A DNA stretch of 64,000 nucleotides, taken from positions 1 to 64,000 of the forward strand of contig CAWEXD010000010.1 in the NCBI GenBank assembly GCA_963812945.1, written 5' to 3'. Below, in pieces: positions 18,265 through 27,186 of the stretch. Each line of letters starts with the position of its first letter. Position 1 is the first letter of the stretch. The notes under the pieces are model-generated. The model was given only the letters and a program-made list of their open reading frames with translations. It searched no databases and had not been told where the DNA came from. This DNA is from DASRDR01 sp963812945 [NCBI: uncultured Candidatus Rokubacteria bacterium]. Lineage in GTDB: Bacteria > Methylomirabilota > Methylomirabilia > Rokubacteriales. The translations under genes were made by a program, and so were the position numbers.

Positions 18265-18510
18265 CGCCGGGCCGATCCGCCTCCGCTCGCGGACGGCGGG
18301 CGGGGGCGCTTGGATCGTGCCTGACGCCCCCCCGGCGCGCTGGCGCCGGACCCGAGGCCGCCACGGGTGTGGCGTTGTCTCAGCGTAAAGGGCACTACGG
18401 CCGTCGGATCCATGGCGTCCCGGCTCTCGCCGCGGGCCGCCGAACCGTTGCTCACCAGAGACGACGGGACCGACGGGACGCATGCAGCGGTGACCAAGGG
18501 GAGATCCGGC

Positions 18511-19380
18511 ATGAGAGGCACGTCACTCCGGCGAATCGGTCCGGCTGCGCTGGTACTCGGGTTGCTCGTGGCAGGCTGCAGCGACGACGATCGCAGCACC
18601 CCGACCGGCACCCGCCTGAGCCAGTCCGAGATCTCGAATGTCCAGATCCAGGCGCTCTCCGGCCGGGTCGCCCGGCGGACCATGCAGTACCAGATCACCG
18701 CGACCGTGACCAACCCGCAGGGGCTGGTTGGGGGCACGGCGCAGCTCGAGCCGGCGACGGCGCAGGCGCGCCGCGGCCTCGCCCTGGAGGCGAAGACGCC
18801 GATCACGCAGCAGAATGTCGTCGGGAACGTCCTCCGTGTGGTCCTTGTCCTGGTCGAGTCGACGGTCGGGACCCTGCAGTTCACCTTCTCCGTGATCGAC
18901 GCCCAGGGGCTCGAGTCGAACGGGGTTCCCCTCGTGATCCGCATCTTGGCGCCGCCGACGTCCCCGGCGTCGGAGGGCCCGAGCACGTTCGTCCAGGTCC
19001 TCGGCGCGACGTTCCAGCACCCGCGCTGCACGAACTGCCACGGGTTCGAGGTCCCCAACCAGACCGGGACCGACCACATCGGCCGGTCGCCGACGTGCAC
19101 CAATTGCCACACGGTGCCCGGCTGGCACGCGCCCAACGCCACCTTCGACCTCGCGGGCCTGTCGAAGATCCAGATCTGCCAACTGGTCAAGAGCAAGCAG
19201 GGGAACAACGCCGCCGTCATCGAGACGCATCTGAAGGACGACCTGTTGATCCAGTGGGCGATCAGCGACGGGACGGTGCCGAGTGGCCCCCCGGCCCTCG
19301 CGAAAGCGCCGCCCGGAAACCTCGCCGCCTGGAACCAGCGCATCGACCAGTGGATCGACGACGGGCTCGTCTGCAACTAG
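18511..19380 (+). CDS. Diheme c-type cytochrome lipoprotein
   Basis: 289 residues. An N-terminal MRGTSLRRIGPAALVLG signal with lipobox LLVAGCS makes it an exported lipoprotein. Residues about 25-150 form a beta-rich domain of unknown type. Two heme sites, CTNCHGF and CTNCHTV, lie at about 170 and 193, followed by a C-terminal helical segment. The open frame extends upstream to 18367, but ATG 18511 places the lipobox correctly. Its stop is followed by a near-exact 20-nt repeat of the gene end (19361-19400). It probably carries electrons at the membrane or outer membrane; partner unknown. Confidence 0.78.
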   Translation: MRGTSLRRIGPAALVLGLLVAGCSDDDRSTPTGTRLSQSEISNVQIQALSGRVARRTMQYQITATVTNPQGLVGGTAQLEPATAQARRGLALEAKTPITQQNVVGNVLRVVLVLVESTVGTLQFTFSVIDAQGLESNGVPLVIRILAPPTSPASEGPSTFVQVLGATFQHPRCTNCHGFEVPNQTGTDHIGRSPTCTNCHTVPGWHAPNATFDLAGLSKIQICQLVKSKQGNNAAVIETHLKDDLLIQWAISDGTVPSGPPALAKAPPGNLAAWNQRIDQWIDDGLVCN

Positions 19381-19400
19381 ACGGGCTCGTCTGCCACTGA
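19361..19400. repeat. 20-nt tandem duplication of the gene end
   Basis: ACGGGCTCGTCTGC followed by AACTAG is repeated immediately as ACGGGCTCGTCTGC followed by CACTGA. The first unit carries the stop codon of the diheme lipoprotein; the second is downstream. A small local duplication, probably replication slippage. Confidence 0.85.
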
Positions 19401-19601
19401 CCGGCGAGAGGCCGAGCACCGCCACCTCTCGCTCGGCGCATTGCTGGAGACATTCCGCCCGCGCGCGGTGCCGTCCGCCGGTGAGCGGACGTCCCTGGCC
19501 CGAGATCGAGATCGCACGCCACGGCTCTAGCGCCGGCCAATACGAGTGTCTCCGCCAGTAGGCCTTGACCGTGGTGAGCCGGGCCCTGGATGTCCTCCGT
19601 G

Positions 19602-19866
19602 CCTGGATCACTACGCCGAAGTACGTAGTCACAAGCGGCGCGCATGTGAGGCGGATGCGGGCGGCCAAGGCGAGCGAGATGTTGAGGAGGATCTGAAGCT
19701 CTCCTTCCTTGAGGTAAAGAACCTGTTCGAGAAGTGACCTTTCGCGGACGACCGCGAAGAGTCTCCCCTCTTCAGCCCAAAAGCGGCCGTGCATCAGAAT
19801 CCCGGGCGCTCGTAACGTCATGAGTGTCAGCAGTACCCCGATGGCGAGACCGATCTCGAGCGCCAC
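19602..19866 (-). pseudogene. N-terminal fragment of a polytopic membrane protein of polysaccharide-locus type
   Basis: The minus strand from 19866 reads MALEIGLAIGVLLTLMTLRA, then PGILMHGRFWAEEGRLFAVV, and about 88 codons in LVTTYFGVVIQ. The RFWAEEG motif after one membrane segment, followed by a G-x-L-x-x-L-x-N segment and an A-P-L-V-T-T helix, is how several multi-pass sugar-transferase-like proteins begin. Beyond codon about 88 similarity stops and the frame runs antisense through the cytochrome gene, so only the first part of the gene is left. Confidence 0.5.
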
Positions 19867-20029
19867 GCGCGTTCTGGTGGGCTGGCCGGCGACGGGCGCC
19901 CGCCCGGCCCGGCTCGCGACGGACGCGACTCCGGGGCGGCGGTGTTCAGCATCCTGCTTGTCCTGCTGGATTTTGTTCTTGACCTAGCGGCCTTCCCTTT
20001 GCTAGCGTCCCGTATGTCGCGTCAAGTTC
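19867..20029. other. Upstream region of the sensor kinase
   Basis: A TTGACC box at 19979-19984 could be a -35 element for the kinase gene, but no good -10 lies at the expected distance. No gene is seen. Confidence 0.25.
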
Positions 20030-21703
20030 GTGTCGTGCATGCTCCCGCACGAGGTTTGTCCTCCTGACGGTCATCCGGTCTCAGTCCGGGCGCCAACCGC
20101 GGGCCGGGGCGAGCGAATCCTGCGCCTCGTGCTGACGCGCTCACCCCTCGGAACACTCGTCCGATGGGTCGCGGGGATCCCGGCCTCGGTCCACGCGAAA
20201 CTTCTCGGTGCCTTTCTCCTCGTCACGCTCCTTTTCGTCGTGATGGGAGGGATGAGTCTCCAGACGGTCGCCAAGATGTCGCGACAGACCCAGCTTATCG
20301 ATCAGGGACACGAGCGCGTGGACTGGGCCCATCAGATCCGGCATACCCTGGCCATGCAAAGCCACTTCACGGCACTGGCCCTGTTGCTCAGGGACGAGAA
20401 CACCATCGGACGCATTCTTCGCGAAAACAACGCATTCAACAACACGCTCGCCCGAATCGAAGCCGTCGCCCCTCCGGAAGAGCTGGAGCTCATCCAGCAG
20501 ATCCGTGCGAGCCAAACCGAGGCCCTCATCACCGTAGCCGATATCGCGAATCTTGTCCGGGACAAGAAGTTTGACCAAGCCCACGCGGTGCATCTCGGCC
20601 AACAGGAGCCCGTCTACCTGAAGATCGAGCACCTCGTGGATCAGCTGATGACCATCGAGCAAGAAAGGCTGGATGGTCTCCGTCGCAGCGTCGCCGCGGA
20701 GAACCACAGGACCCTGATGCTGACCGCGGGGTTCGTGGCGAGCTCCATCCTGCTGGCCCTTCTGCTCGGATTCGTCATCTCCTGGTCGTTCATCCTTCCC
20801 GTTCGGGAGGCGCACGGTTTCCTCAGCAAGGTGGCGGAAGGAAACTTCACTAGCACCATCACCGTCGCGAATCGCGACGAATTCGGTGCGCTGGCCGACC
20901 GCATGAATCAGATGAGTCGAGAGCTCAAACGTCTGTACGACCACGAGCGCCAAACCACGACCGAACTCCAGGCACTGAATGAGCGACTGGAGCGAGCCAC
21001 CAGGGCAAAATCCGAGTTCCTGGCCAACATGAGCCACGAACTGCGCACGCCGATGAACGCGATCCTCGGGTTTATCGAGATGATCCTCGATGAGGTCTAC
21101 GGCGACCTCCCGGCCGATCTCAAAGAACCTCTCGCCGATATCCAGACGAATGGAAAGCACCTGCTCCGCCTGATCAATGACGTACTCGATCTCTCAAAGA
21201 TCGAGGCGGGACGGATGGAGCTGAGCCTGGCTGAATACTCGGTACAGGACATTGTCGACACGGCTCGGGCCTCATTGCAGTCCCTGGCTGCGGAGAAGGG
21301 GCTGAGATTCGTTACCGACGTGCAGGAGGACATCCCCATCGCGACCGGGGATGGAAAACGCATTACCCAATGCTTGCTGAATCTGGCCGGGAACGCGCTG
21401 AAGTTCACCCGGCAGGGTTCCGTCGAGATCGGTGTCACGCTCGAAGGGCAGACACTGCTCTATCGCGTCAAGGACAGCGGCATCGGAATTCCGAAGGACC
21501 AGCTCGAGAACATCTTCGCGGAGTTCCGGCAAGTGGACGCCACGATTACCAGGGAGTTCGGAGGCACCGGACTGGGTCTCAGCATCACGAAAAAGTTCGT
21601 CGAGATGCACGGGGGTCGGATCTGGGTCGAGAGTGAACTTGGAAAGGGTTCGACGTTCTACTTCTCGATCCCCGTGCACGCCGAAACGGGAGACCGACCA
21701 TGA
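20030..21703 (+). CDS. Membrane-bound sensor histidine kinase (4HB/HAMP/HisKA/HATPase)
   Basis: Up to 557 residues. Membrane segments at about 58-80 ([17 protein letters not shown]) and 230-253 ([20 protein letters not shown]) bracket a helical periplasmic sensor resembling four-helix-bundle MCP-type domains. Then follow HAMP (about 252-305), a coiled segment, HisKA with the phospho-acceptor in [15 protein letters not shown], and the ATPase with N box [11 protein letters not shown]1 [11 protein letters not shown] box and G2 [13 protein letters not shown]. The stop overlaps the ATG of the receiver gene, so the two are translated together. The first start is GTG 20030; an internal start before the first membrane helix is possible. 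The signal sensed is not visible. Confidence 0.88.
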   Translation: MSCMLPHEVCPPDGHPVSVRAPTAGRGERILRLVLTRSPLGTLVRWVAGIPASVHAKLLGAFLLVTLLFVVMGGMSLQTVAKMSRQTQLIDQGHERVDWAHQIRHTLAMQSHFTALALLLRDENTIGRILRENNAFNNTLARIEAVAPPEELELIQQIRASQTEALITVADIANLVRDKKFDQAHAVHLGQQEPVYLKIEHLVDQLMTIEQERLDGLRRSVAAENHRTLMLTAGFVASSILLALLLGFVISWSFILPVREAHGFLSKVAEGNFTSTITVANRDEFGALADRMNQMSRELKRLYDHERQTTTELQALNERLERATRAKSEFLANMSHELRTPMNAILGFIEMILDEVYGDLPADLKEPLADIQTNGKHLLRLINDVLDLSKIEAGRMELSLAEYSVQDIVDTARASLQSLAAEKGLRFVTDVQEDIPIATGDGKRITQCLLNLAGNALKFTRQGSVEIGVTLEGQTLLYRVKDSGIGIPKDQLENIFAEFRQVDATITREFGGTGLGLSITKKFVEMHGGRIWVESELGKGSTFYFSIPVHAETGDRP

Positions 21704-22071
21704 GTAAGACTATCCTGTACATCGAGGACAACGAGTTCAACCGCAAGATTGTCCGCGATCTCCTGGCCCGCACCTCCTATCGGCTGATCGAGGCTGTAGA
21801 CGGTGAGCAGGGAGTGGCCACCGCGCTGCATGAAATGCCGGACCTGATTCTCATGGATGTCCAGCTGCCCAAGTTGTCGGGCCTGGACGCCACGCGTCAG
21901 CTCCGGGCCGATCCGAAGACGGCTCCGATCCCCATCATCACGATCACCTCCTTCGCAATGAGCGGCGATGAGCAGAAGGCGAAGGATGCCGGGGCCACCG
22001 CTTACCTGGCCAAACCGTATAGCCCTCGCGAGCTACTACGGACGATTCGGAACCTTGCCCCGGAAGAGTGA
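21700..22071 (+). CDS. Stand-alone response regulator receiver (DivK/CheY type)
   Basis: 123 residues, receiver domain only: acidic pocket [12 protein letters not shown], phospho-acceptor Asp in [14 protein letters not shown], conserved Thr/Ser in [13 protein letters not shown] and Lys in [13 protein letters not shown]. There is no output domain, so it probably relays phosphate or acts by protein contact. It is coupled on both sides by 4-nt overlaps (ATGA with the kinase, GTGA with the receiver-cyclase), which implies fixed stoichiometry of a three-protein system. Confidence 0.92.
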   Translation: MSKTILYIEDNEFNRKIVRDLLARTSYRLIEAVDGEQGVATALHEMPDLILMDVQLPKLSGLDATRQLRADPKTAPIPIITITSFAMSGDEQKAKDAGATAYLAKPYSPRELLRTIRNLAPEE

Positions 22072-23156
22072 CCCGGACAGCCGGAGGGCACGTGGAAGCT
22101 GAGAAGCGACGTCGACGCATCCTGGTGGTGGATGACAACAAGCAGAACTTGGTCCTCGTCGAGAAGGCGCTGACCAATGCGCATTACGAGGTGCTCACCG
22201 CACAAGACGGGACCTCGGCCTTGAGCGTGATTGACAGCGCCGCACCGGACTTGGTCCTCCTGGATGTCATGATGCCTGGGATGTCCGGGTACGAGGTCTG
22301 CCAGCGGATCCGGGCCAACGAGGCGACCCGTCTCTTGCCCGTCGTGATGTTGACGGCCCTCAGCGACGTGGCCGATCGGGTCCACGGGATCGAAGCTGGG
22401 GCCGACGATTTCCTGAGCAAACCTTTCAACCGGGAGGAGCTCCTGACGCGGGTCAGGTCGCTTCTGCGTATCAAGGCCCTTCACGACGACCTCGAACAGA
22501 GGAATCGTCTTCTCCGGACCCTCTTCGGCAGATACGTGTCCGAGGACGTCGCCAACGAGATCGTCGCCAACCCGGACCGCCACCTCAAGCTGGGCGGGGA
22601 GAAGTGCGAGGTCACGGTCCTATTCGGCGACCTGCGCGGATTCACTCCCATCGCGGAAACGCTCGATCCCCAGGATGCGGTTGACGTTCTCAACGTCTTT
22701 CTGACCCTGGTGGTCGACGCGGTTTTCGAGCTCAGCGGCACGCTCGACAAGTTCCGTGGGGACGGGATCATGGCCTTCTTCGGGGCCCCGCTGGCGCACG
22801 AGGACGATCCCTCGCGCGCGGTTCGCTGCGCCCTTCTCATGCAGGAGCGGCTTAAGGGTGTCACGTTTCGGAAGTTCCCGGATCTTCGCCTGCACATGGG
22901 GATCGGAATCAACACCGGTATCGTGATCGCTGGTAACATCGGATCCGAACGAAGGATGGACTACACGGTGATCGGGGACGAAGTGAATACCGCTCAGCGT
23001 TTCGAATCCAACGCCGGCCCGGGACAGATCCTCATCACGGGGAACACCTACGAGCGCATCAAGGGGTCCGTGCAAGTCAGAGACTTGGGAGCCCTCCGCG
23101 TCAAGGGTAAGAACGAGGGCGTAACCGCCTACGATGTCCTCGGTGTCGTGACATAG
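22068..23156 (+). CDS. Receiver-class III nucleotidyl cyclase response regulator
   Basis: 362 residues. Receiver domain (about 17-135): ILVVDDNKQNLVLV, LVLLDVMMPGMSGYEV and DFLSKPFNREELL. Class III cyclase catalytic domain (about 175-355): metal-binding Asp in VTVLFGDLRGFTPIAETL, second Asp in LDKFRGDGIMAFFGAP, and IGINTGIVIAGNIGS followed by YTVIGDEVNTAQRFES with the Arg/Asn transition-state region. It should make cAMP (or cGMP) when phosphorylated by the upstream kinase. GTG at 22068 overlaps the receiver stop. Substrate choice between ATP and GTP is not settled by eye. Confidence 0.9.
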   Translation: MTRTAGGHVEAEKRRRRILVVDDNKQNLVLVEKALTNAHYEVLTAQDGTSALSVIDSAAPDLVLLDVMMPGMSGYEVCQRIRANEATRLLPVVMLTALSDVADRVHGIEAGADDFLSKPFNREELLTRVRSLLRIKALHDDLEQRNRLLRTLFGRYVSEDVANEIVANPDRHLKLGGEKCEVTVLFGDLRGFTPIAETLDPQDAVDVLNVFLTLVVDAVFELSGTLDKFRGDGIMAFFGAPLAHEDDPSRAVRCALLMQERLKGVTFRKFPDLRLHMGIGINTGIVIAGNIGSERRMDYTVIGDEVNTAQRFESNAGPGQILITGNTYERIKGSVQVRDLGALRVKGKNEGVTAYDVLGVVT

Positions 23157-23188
23157 CCGGACGAGTCCAGGCCACATCAGAGCAGAGG

Positions 23189-23656
23189 ATGATGATCGTG
23201 GGAAGCGGCAACGCACGATCTGGAACCGGGACTGCTGCAGCGGCTGGGCTCGCCCTCGTGCTATTGTTCGGATGGGGATCCGGGCCGCGCGCGTGGGCCC
23301 AGCAGGAAGTAGAGGAGTTCACACCCGAGTTCCGGGAGACGCATCGGTCCGTCGACCCGATGCACACGCCGAAAATCACAGCGCCGGACTCGGTCAAGCG
23401 CGGGCAATGGTTCGACGTCACCATAAGCGTGGGAACGGGTCGCGATCACCCGTCGTTGATGGAGCACCATGTGCGCTACATCGCCCTGTATAAAGACTCC
23501 GTAGAGATCGCCCGCGCCTATCTCCATCCCGTCTATTCTTTTCCCAAGGTCACCTTCACGATCGCGCTTGACGAGGGCGGCGCGCTCCGCGCGGTGGAGG
23601 AGCCGAACCACACCGCCGCCTGGGAGGCGTCCAAAAAGATCGTGGTTGTGCCCTAG
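23189..23656 (+). CDS. Exported superoxide-reductase-like (desulfoferrodoxin-fold) protein lacking the metal Cys
   Basis: 155 residues with a signal peptide (AAAAGLALVLLFGWGS ... RAWAQQ). The mature part follows the superoxide reductase fold: MHTPKITAPDSVKRGQWFDV, then VGTGRDHPSLMEHHVRYIAL with the expected HP and EHH histidines. At the C terminus, where the family has C-N-x-H-G-x-W, this protein has PNHTAAWEASK: Cys is Pro and the His is displaced. The Fe-Cys centre therefore cannot form in the standard way. It may be a structural or other-metal relative; SoxZ-type sulfur-carrier folds are an alternative. It starts 32 nt after the cyclase gene. A 14-nt palindrome overlaps its stop, in the 16-nt gap to the convergent gene. 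Confidence 0.65.
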   Translation: MMIVGSGNARSGTGTAAAAGLALVLLFGWGSGPRAWAQQEVEEFTPEFRETHRSVDPMHTPKITAPDSVKRGQWFDVTISVGTGRDHPSLMEHHVRYIALYKDSVEIARAYLHPVYSFPKVTFTIALDEGGALRAVEEPNHTAAWEASKKIVVVP

Positions 23657-23672
23657 GGCACTCGCACGCCAG

Positions 23673-24383
23673 TCAGGGCCGGGTCATCTCCACAGTCACC
23701 GTGGACACCCCGGTGTCCGCCACCGTGACCTCCTGCGTGACGCTCTGCAGGCGTTCCTGCCAGATGCGAATGGTGTGTTTTCCGGGAGGAACGTTCTCGA
23801 GGACGAATTCTCCGCGATCGCCCGTGACAGCGTAGTAGGGATGTTCGGCCACCACGACCCACGCGCGCATCCAGGAGTGCAGGTCGCAGTCTATCCGGAT
23901 GATCTCCGGCGCGTTGAACGCAACGGAAATCTTCCGCCCCTTAGGCTGAGCCCTATTGAAGCTTGGATTCGCTTGGCTGAAGCTATGGATGTTGTGCAAC
24001 AGGGGATCGCTGCTCAGAAAATCCACGGTCCGGCTGACGGGCGTCACGATCACGCGCGGCACGAAGACGCACTGCTTCTGGTCAATCTTCGCGAGTGGGG
24101 CAGTCGTCTCCCACTTCGCGCCCGGGGGCGGGGTCTGGAGAGAGACCACTGCGTTACGGATCCCTCGGTCAGGTGACACGACGAGATCCTCCGCGTCCGT
24201 CTCCTTCCCGCAGACGTACTGATCGATCGTGATCGGCAGCTTATTCTGGGGCACGGGCCCGCTCTTCAACCGGACGGTCCCCTTGATCGTTCCGGCCTCC
24301 ATCGTGCTCGGCAGGATGCACGCGGCGATACCGATGATGACGGCGAGAGCGGCCCTCGCGCTAGCCTCGGCACAACGCCTCAT
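23673..24383 (-). CDS. Exported cupredoxin/carboxypeptidase-regulatory-like protein
   Basis: 236 residues. A signal peptide (ARAALAVIIGIAACILPST) is followed by TIKGTVRLKSGPVPQNKLP, a region with two Cys (YVCGKETDAEDLVV and KQCVFVPRV), then HNIHSFSQANPSFN and IDCDLHSWMRAWVVVAEHPY, a Cys-x2-His-x2-Met arrangement with upstream His like a type 1 copper site. It ends with a beta-sandwich GEFVLENVPPGKHTIRIWQE of the carboxypeptidase regulatory type. Start ATG at 24383 is chosen to begin the signal peptide; the frame is open further to 24461. Probably a periplasmic electron-transfer or copper-binding protein near the cytochromes. Confidence 0.68.
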   Translation of the reverse strand: MRRCAEASARAALAVIIGIAACILPSTMEAGTIKGTVRLKSGPVPQNKLPITIDQYVCGKETDAEDLVVSPDRGIRNAVVSLQTPPPGAKWETTAPLAKIDQKQCVFVPRVIVTPVSRTVDFLSSDPLLHNIHSFSQANPSFNRAQPKGRKISVAFNAPEIIRIDCDLHSWMRAWVVVAEHPYYAVTGDRGEFVLENVPPGKHTIRIWQERLQSVTQEVTVADTGVSTVTVEMTRP

Positions 24384-24643
24384 GATCACAATCACACCCC
24401 TTTTCGCTCGTCGCCCGGCCCGAGAGGCTAGGCGGGGTAAAGCGCCCTTCTTCGGCCACACGGACGCCCGTGGCCGTGGCCAGATTGTAGCCCGCGCGGC
24501 CTGGGTCCGCTACTGCCTGGCCCGCTGTCTTCACGGGAGGCCTCGCCGCGCGTGTGACCTGACCGAATCCGGGTGCGACGAAGCGGCTGGCCGAGAGGAA
24601 ACCGATCGAGTGGCGGGTGGCGCCGTCGAGCGCTAGGTCCGAC

Positions 24644-25033
24644 TCAGGGCGCCTTCTCTTTCACGATCAACTTCGCCGGCACGTGCCTCGGATGGAACCG
24701 GCACTCGATGTCGTATTCGCCGGGCTTCAGCGTCAACGGAATTTGCTTCTCGACCTTCAAGGGCTTGTGTCGGAACACGCGGAGTTTGATCTGGAGTGGG
24801 ATGATCTCGAGGCCGTGAAACTCGAAGCGTCCTTCCAGCTCGTGCCTGAAGACAAACAGGACGGTCTCTCCCTGAACCACTTCAACCTTCTCGGGCATCC
24901 AGCGGCCCTCCTCCTTGCTGTGGTCGACATCTCCCGCCTTCTCGGCGCGAACCTCAATCTCTCGGACCCCCTGCGCGTGTGCCATGACCAAGCTTCCGAG
25001 CACGATGAGCAGCGCCGTGAAGAATGCCTTCAA
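24644..25033 (-). CDS. Small periplasmic cupredoxin-like protein
   Basis: 129 residues: signal peptide MKAFFTALLIVLGSLVMAHA, then a beta-rich domain with RWMPEKVEVVQGETVLFVFR (strand and loop typical of cupredoxins), an FHGLEI segment and a C-terminal metal-type loop YDIECRFHPRHVPAKLIV with Cys, two His but no following Met in the usual place. Cupredoxin-1 family is likely; copper binding is plausible but the axial ligand is uncertain. It is on the same strand as, and about 260 nt upstream of, the other cupredoxin-type gene. Confidence 0.7.
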   Translation of the reverse strand: MKAFFTALLIVLGSLVMAHAQGVREIEVRAEKAGDVDHSKEEGRWMPEKVEVVQGETVLFVFRHELEGRFEFHGLEIIPLQIKLRVFRHKPLKVEKQIPLTLKPGEYDIECRFHPRHVPAKLIVKEKAP

Positions 25034-25327
25034 TGTCTTTCTCCTTCTGACAGCCTGTCGGAAACGTCCCCATCATGATAGACGAGCCGGGGCTGCCGTC
25101 TGTGAGAATCGACGGCGCATCCAGGACGGTTCCCGCGACCTGGCTAGATGTCTTGATGCAGTCGCCCGGCTCGTGATCGAAGACCCGGCACCTCATCGAT
25201 GGAGAGCACCGTGGGACCCCTCAGGAGCTGCTGCGGGAAGGCGTCGCTGCGGGGGAGGGTGCCTCGGCGTTCTCGAGCTCGCATCGGGATCGACAATCCC
25301 GCTTGGTCGCTCGGAGGTCGCTGGGGT

Positions 25328-26422
25328 ATGATCGCCGCGATGGTGGGGGTGTCCTTGCACCGTGTGTGCCTCCTGATCGTCACCATCGGGGTGGCCGGCT
25401 GTGCCGCCGCACCGCCGCCGCCAGAGCCTCCCCGCCTGGTCTGGCCGCCGCCCCCCGCGCCACCCCGCATCGAGTTCGTGCAGAGCCTGTCCAGCGGGGA
25501 GGATCTCCGATCGGCGCGCTCGGCGGGTAGCTGGCTCCTCGATCTCGTGGGTGGGTCGCGCCCCACGGTGGACCGGCTGGCCGAGCCCATGGGGGTCGCG
25601 GTCTCCGACGACGGGAACCGCGTGTACGTTGCGGACCACGCCCAGCACGCGATCTTCGTCTTCGACCTGGCCAGACGGAGTGTCCACCGCCTCGGCGTGG
25701 AACCGATCGGTCGGCCCGTGGGGCTGGCCCTGGATGGCGAGGAGCGCGTGTGGGTCGTGGAGCAGGTCCGCCGCGGTGTCGGCCTCTTCGCGCGGGACGG
25801 GCGCCGTCTGGCCTTCATCGGCCACCCGACGCTCGAGCGCCCCGTGGGGCTAGCCCTCGATCGCGCGCGGCGCCGACTCTACGTCGCCGACGCGGGCACC
25901 CTCCAGTCGGCCGAGCACACGGTGAAGATCTTCGACTGGGACGGACGCCTGGTCGGCGCGATCGGTCGAGACAAGGGAGACGGCCCCGGGCAGTTTCTGT
26001 TCCCGACCTACGTGGCGGTGGACGCGAACGGGCGCGTGTACGTGAGCGACACGCTCAACGCGCGCGTCCAGGTCTTCGACCCCGACGGCCGGCACGTGGC
26101 CACCATCGGCGAGCGGGGGACCGCCTGGGGCATGTTCGACACGCCCAAGGGCGTCGCGCTCGACGGGTTCGGAAACGTCTACGTCGTGGACTCGGGGTGG
26201 AGCAACGTGCAGATCTTCAACCAGCGGCGTCAGGTGCTCCTGTTCTTCGGGGGCCGGGGCCCGCTTCCCGGCCTGCTGAAGAACCCGACCGCCATCGCGA
26301 TCGACCGCGACAACCGGATCTACGTCGCCGACTATCTGAACCGACGGGTGGAGGCCTACCGGCTGGTCAACACCACCGCCGAGGACAGCTTCCTCGATCC
26401 GGCCGCCGCGCGGACCCGATGA
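25328..26422 (+). CDS. NHL-repeat beta-propeller lipoprotein
   Basis: 364 residues. A signal peptide ends with lipobox VTIGVAGCAAA, followed by a proline-rich linker, so it is a lipoprotein. From about residue 80 there are six NHL/YVTN-like blades, each with a GVAV/GLAL ... VYVAD pattern (for example EPMGVAVSDDGNRVYVADHA, RPVGLALDRARRRLYVADAG, NPTAIAIDRDNRIYVADYLN). NHL propellers are protein-binding scaffolds, with no catalytic residue expected. It is coupled to the tetraheme cytochrome gene by an ATGA overlap, so it probably assembles or holds cytochromes at the outer membrane. ATG at 25328 or 25340. Confidence 0.85.
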   Translation: MIAAMVGVSLHRVCLLIVTIGVAGCAAAPPPPEPPRLVWPPPPAPPRIEFVQSLSSGEDLRSARSAGSWLLDLVGGSRPTVDRLAEPMGVAVSDDGNRVYVADHAQHAIFVFDLARRSVHRLGVEPIGRPVGLALDGEERVWVVEQVRRGVGLFARDGRRLAFIGHPTLERPVGLALDRARRRLYVADAGTLQSAEHTVKIFDWDGRLVGAIGRDKGDGPGQFLFPTYVAVDANGRVYVSDTLNARVQVFDPDGRHVATIGERGTAWGMFDTPKGVALDGFGNVYVVDSGWSNVQIFNQRRQVLLFFGGRGPLPGLLKNPTAIAIDRDNRIYVADYLNRRVEAYRLVNTTAEDSFLDPAAARTR

Positions 26423-27186
26423 GGCTTCCAGCTGGCGAACGAGCCGTCGCCCTCGTCGTTCGCCCTGCCGTCGCCCTGCTCGCGATCCTGATCCTACTGG
26501 CGCTGCCGGCCGCGGCCCAGGCGCCGGGGACCGGCCTCCGGGGGACCCGCCACGACTTCTCGGGCTTCGGCAGTCCCGGCTCCGGCCTCTGCACGTACTG
26601 CCACACGCCCCACCGGGCCGCCTCGACGTCGCTCCTCTGGAATCACCGCCTGTCACCCAATGTGTTCCAGTGGGACGTGCCCTCGACGACGGCCGGGACA
26701 CCTTTCCCGACGTTCCGGGGCGATACCTACCAGGGGCCGACCACGAAGTGCCTGAGCTGCCACGACGGCAGCGTGGCGATCGGCGACGTGAACTGGTGGA
26801 GCGGGGATCGGGGAAGCTTCCCTCAGGGTCGCCTGTCACCGCGTGACCCCGCCACCATCGGTTTGGGTGGCAGCCTCGCCGGCAACCACCCGGTTGCCAT
26901 GCCCTACCCGTTCCGGCAGGCCCGTAGCACTTACAACGGCGTCCGGACCGGGACCGCGATCGCGCTCCGCGACTGGCAGCCCGACCCCACCACTCTCGGC
27001 ATCCGCCTCTTCAAAGACGACGGCACCGGGCACATCACGGCCGGGCCAGCGCTGACGCGTACGGGCATCGAGTGCTCGTCGTGCCACGATCCCCACAACC
27101 GGGATTCGGTGGACGGCAGGTTCCTCCGGGGCTACGTGGGGGGCGTCGGGACCGAGTACCTCTGCCTCAAGTGCCACATCAAATGA
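26419..27186 (+). CDS. Exported tetraheme c-type cytochrome (OmcE-like pattern)
   Basis: 255 residues with a signal peptide (VALLAILILLALPAAAQA). Four CxxCH sites in a characteristic order: CTYCHTPH with LLWN downstream, CLSCHDG, then CSSCHDPH and a terminal CLKCH. The TRHDFSG start, CHTPH...LWN, CLSCHDG, NHPVAMPY and CxxCHDPH series resembles extracellular tetraheme cytochromes of the Geobacter OmcE kind as I remember them; this is a pattern comparison, not an alignment. It is coupled to its neighbours by ATGA on both sides. Likely periplasmic or extracellular electron carrier. Confidence 0.8.
   Translation: MRLPAGERAVALVVRPAVALLAILILLALPAAAQAPGTGLRGTRHDFSGFGSPGSGLCTYCHTPHRAASTSLLWNHRLSPNVFQWDVPSTTAGTPFPTFRGDTYQGPTTKCLSCHDGSVAIGDVNWWSGDRGSFPQGRLSPRDPATIGLGGSLAGNHPVAMPYPFRQARSTYNGVRTGTAIALRDWQPDPTTLGIRLFKDDGTGHITAGPALTRTGIECSSCHDPHNRDSVDGRFLRGYVGGVGTEYLCLKCHIK

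Noticed and set aside
18523-19866. Long minus-strand open frame (447 codons)
   Set aside because: Only its first about 88 codons resemble a protein; the rest is antisense to the diheme lipoprotein gene, which has a lipobox and two heme motifs. Kept only as a fragment at 19602-19866.
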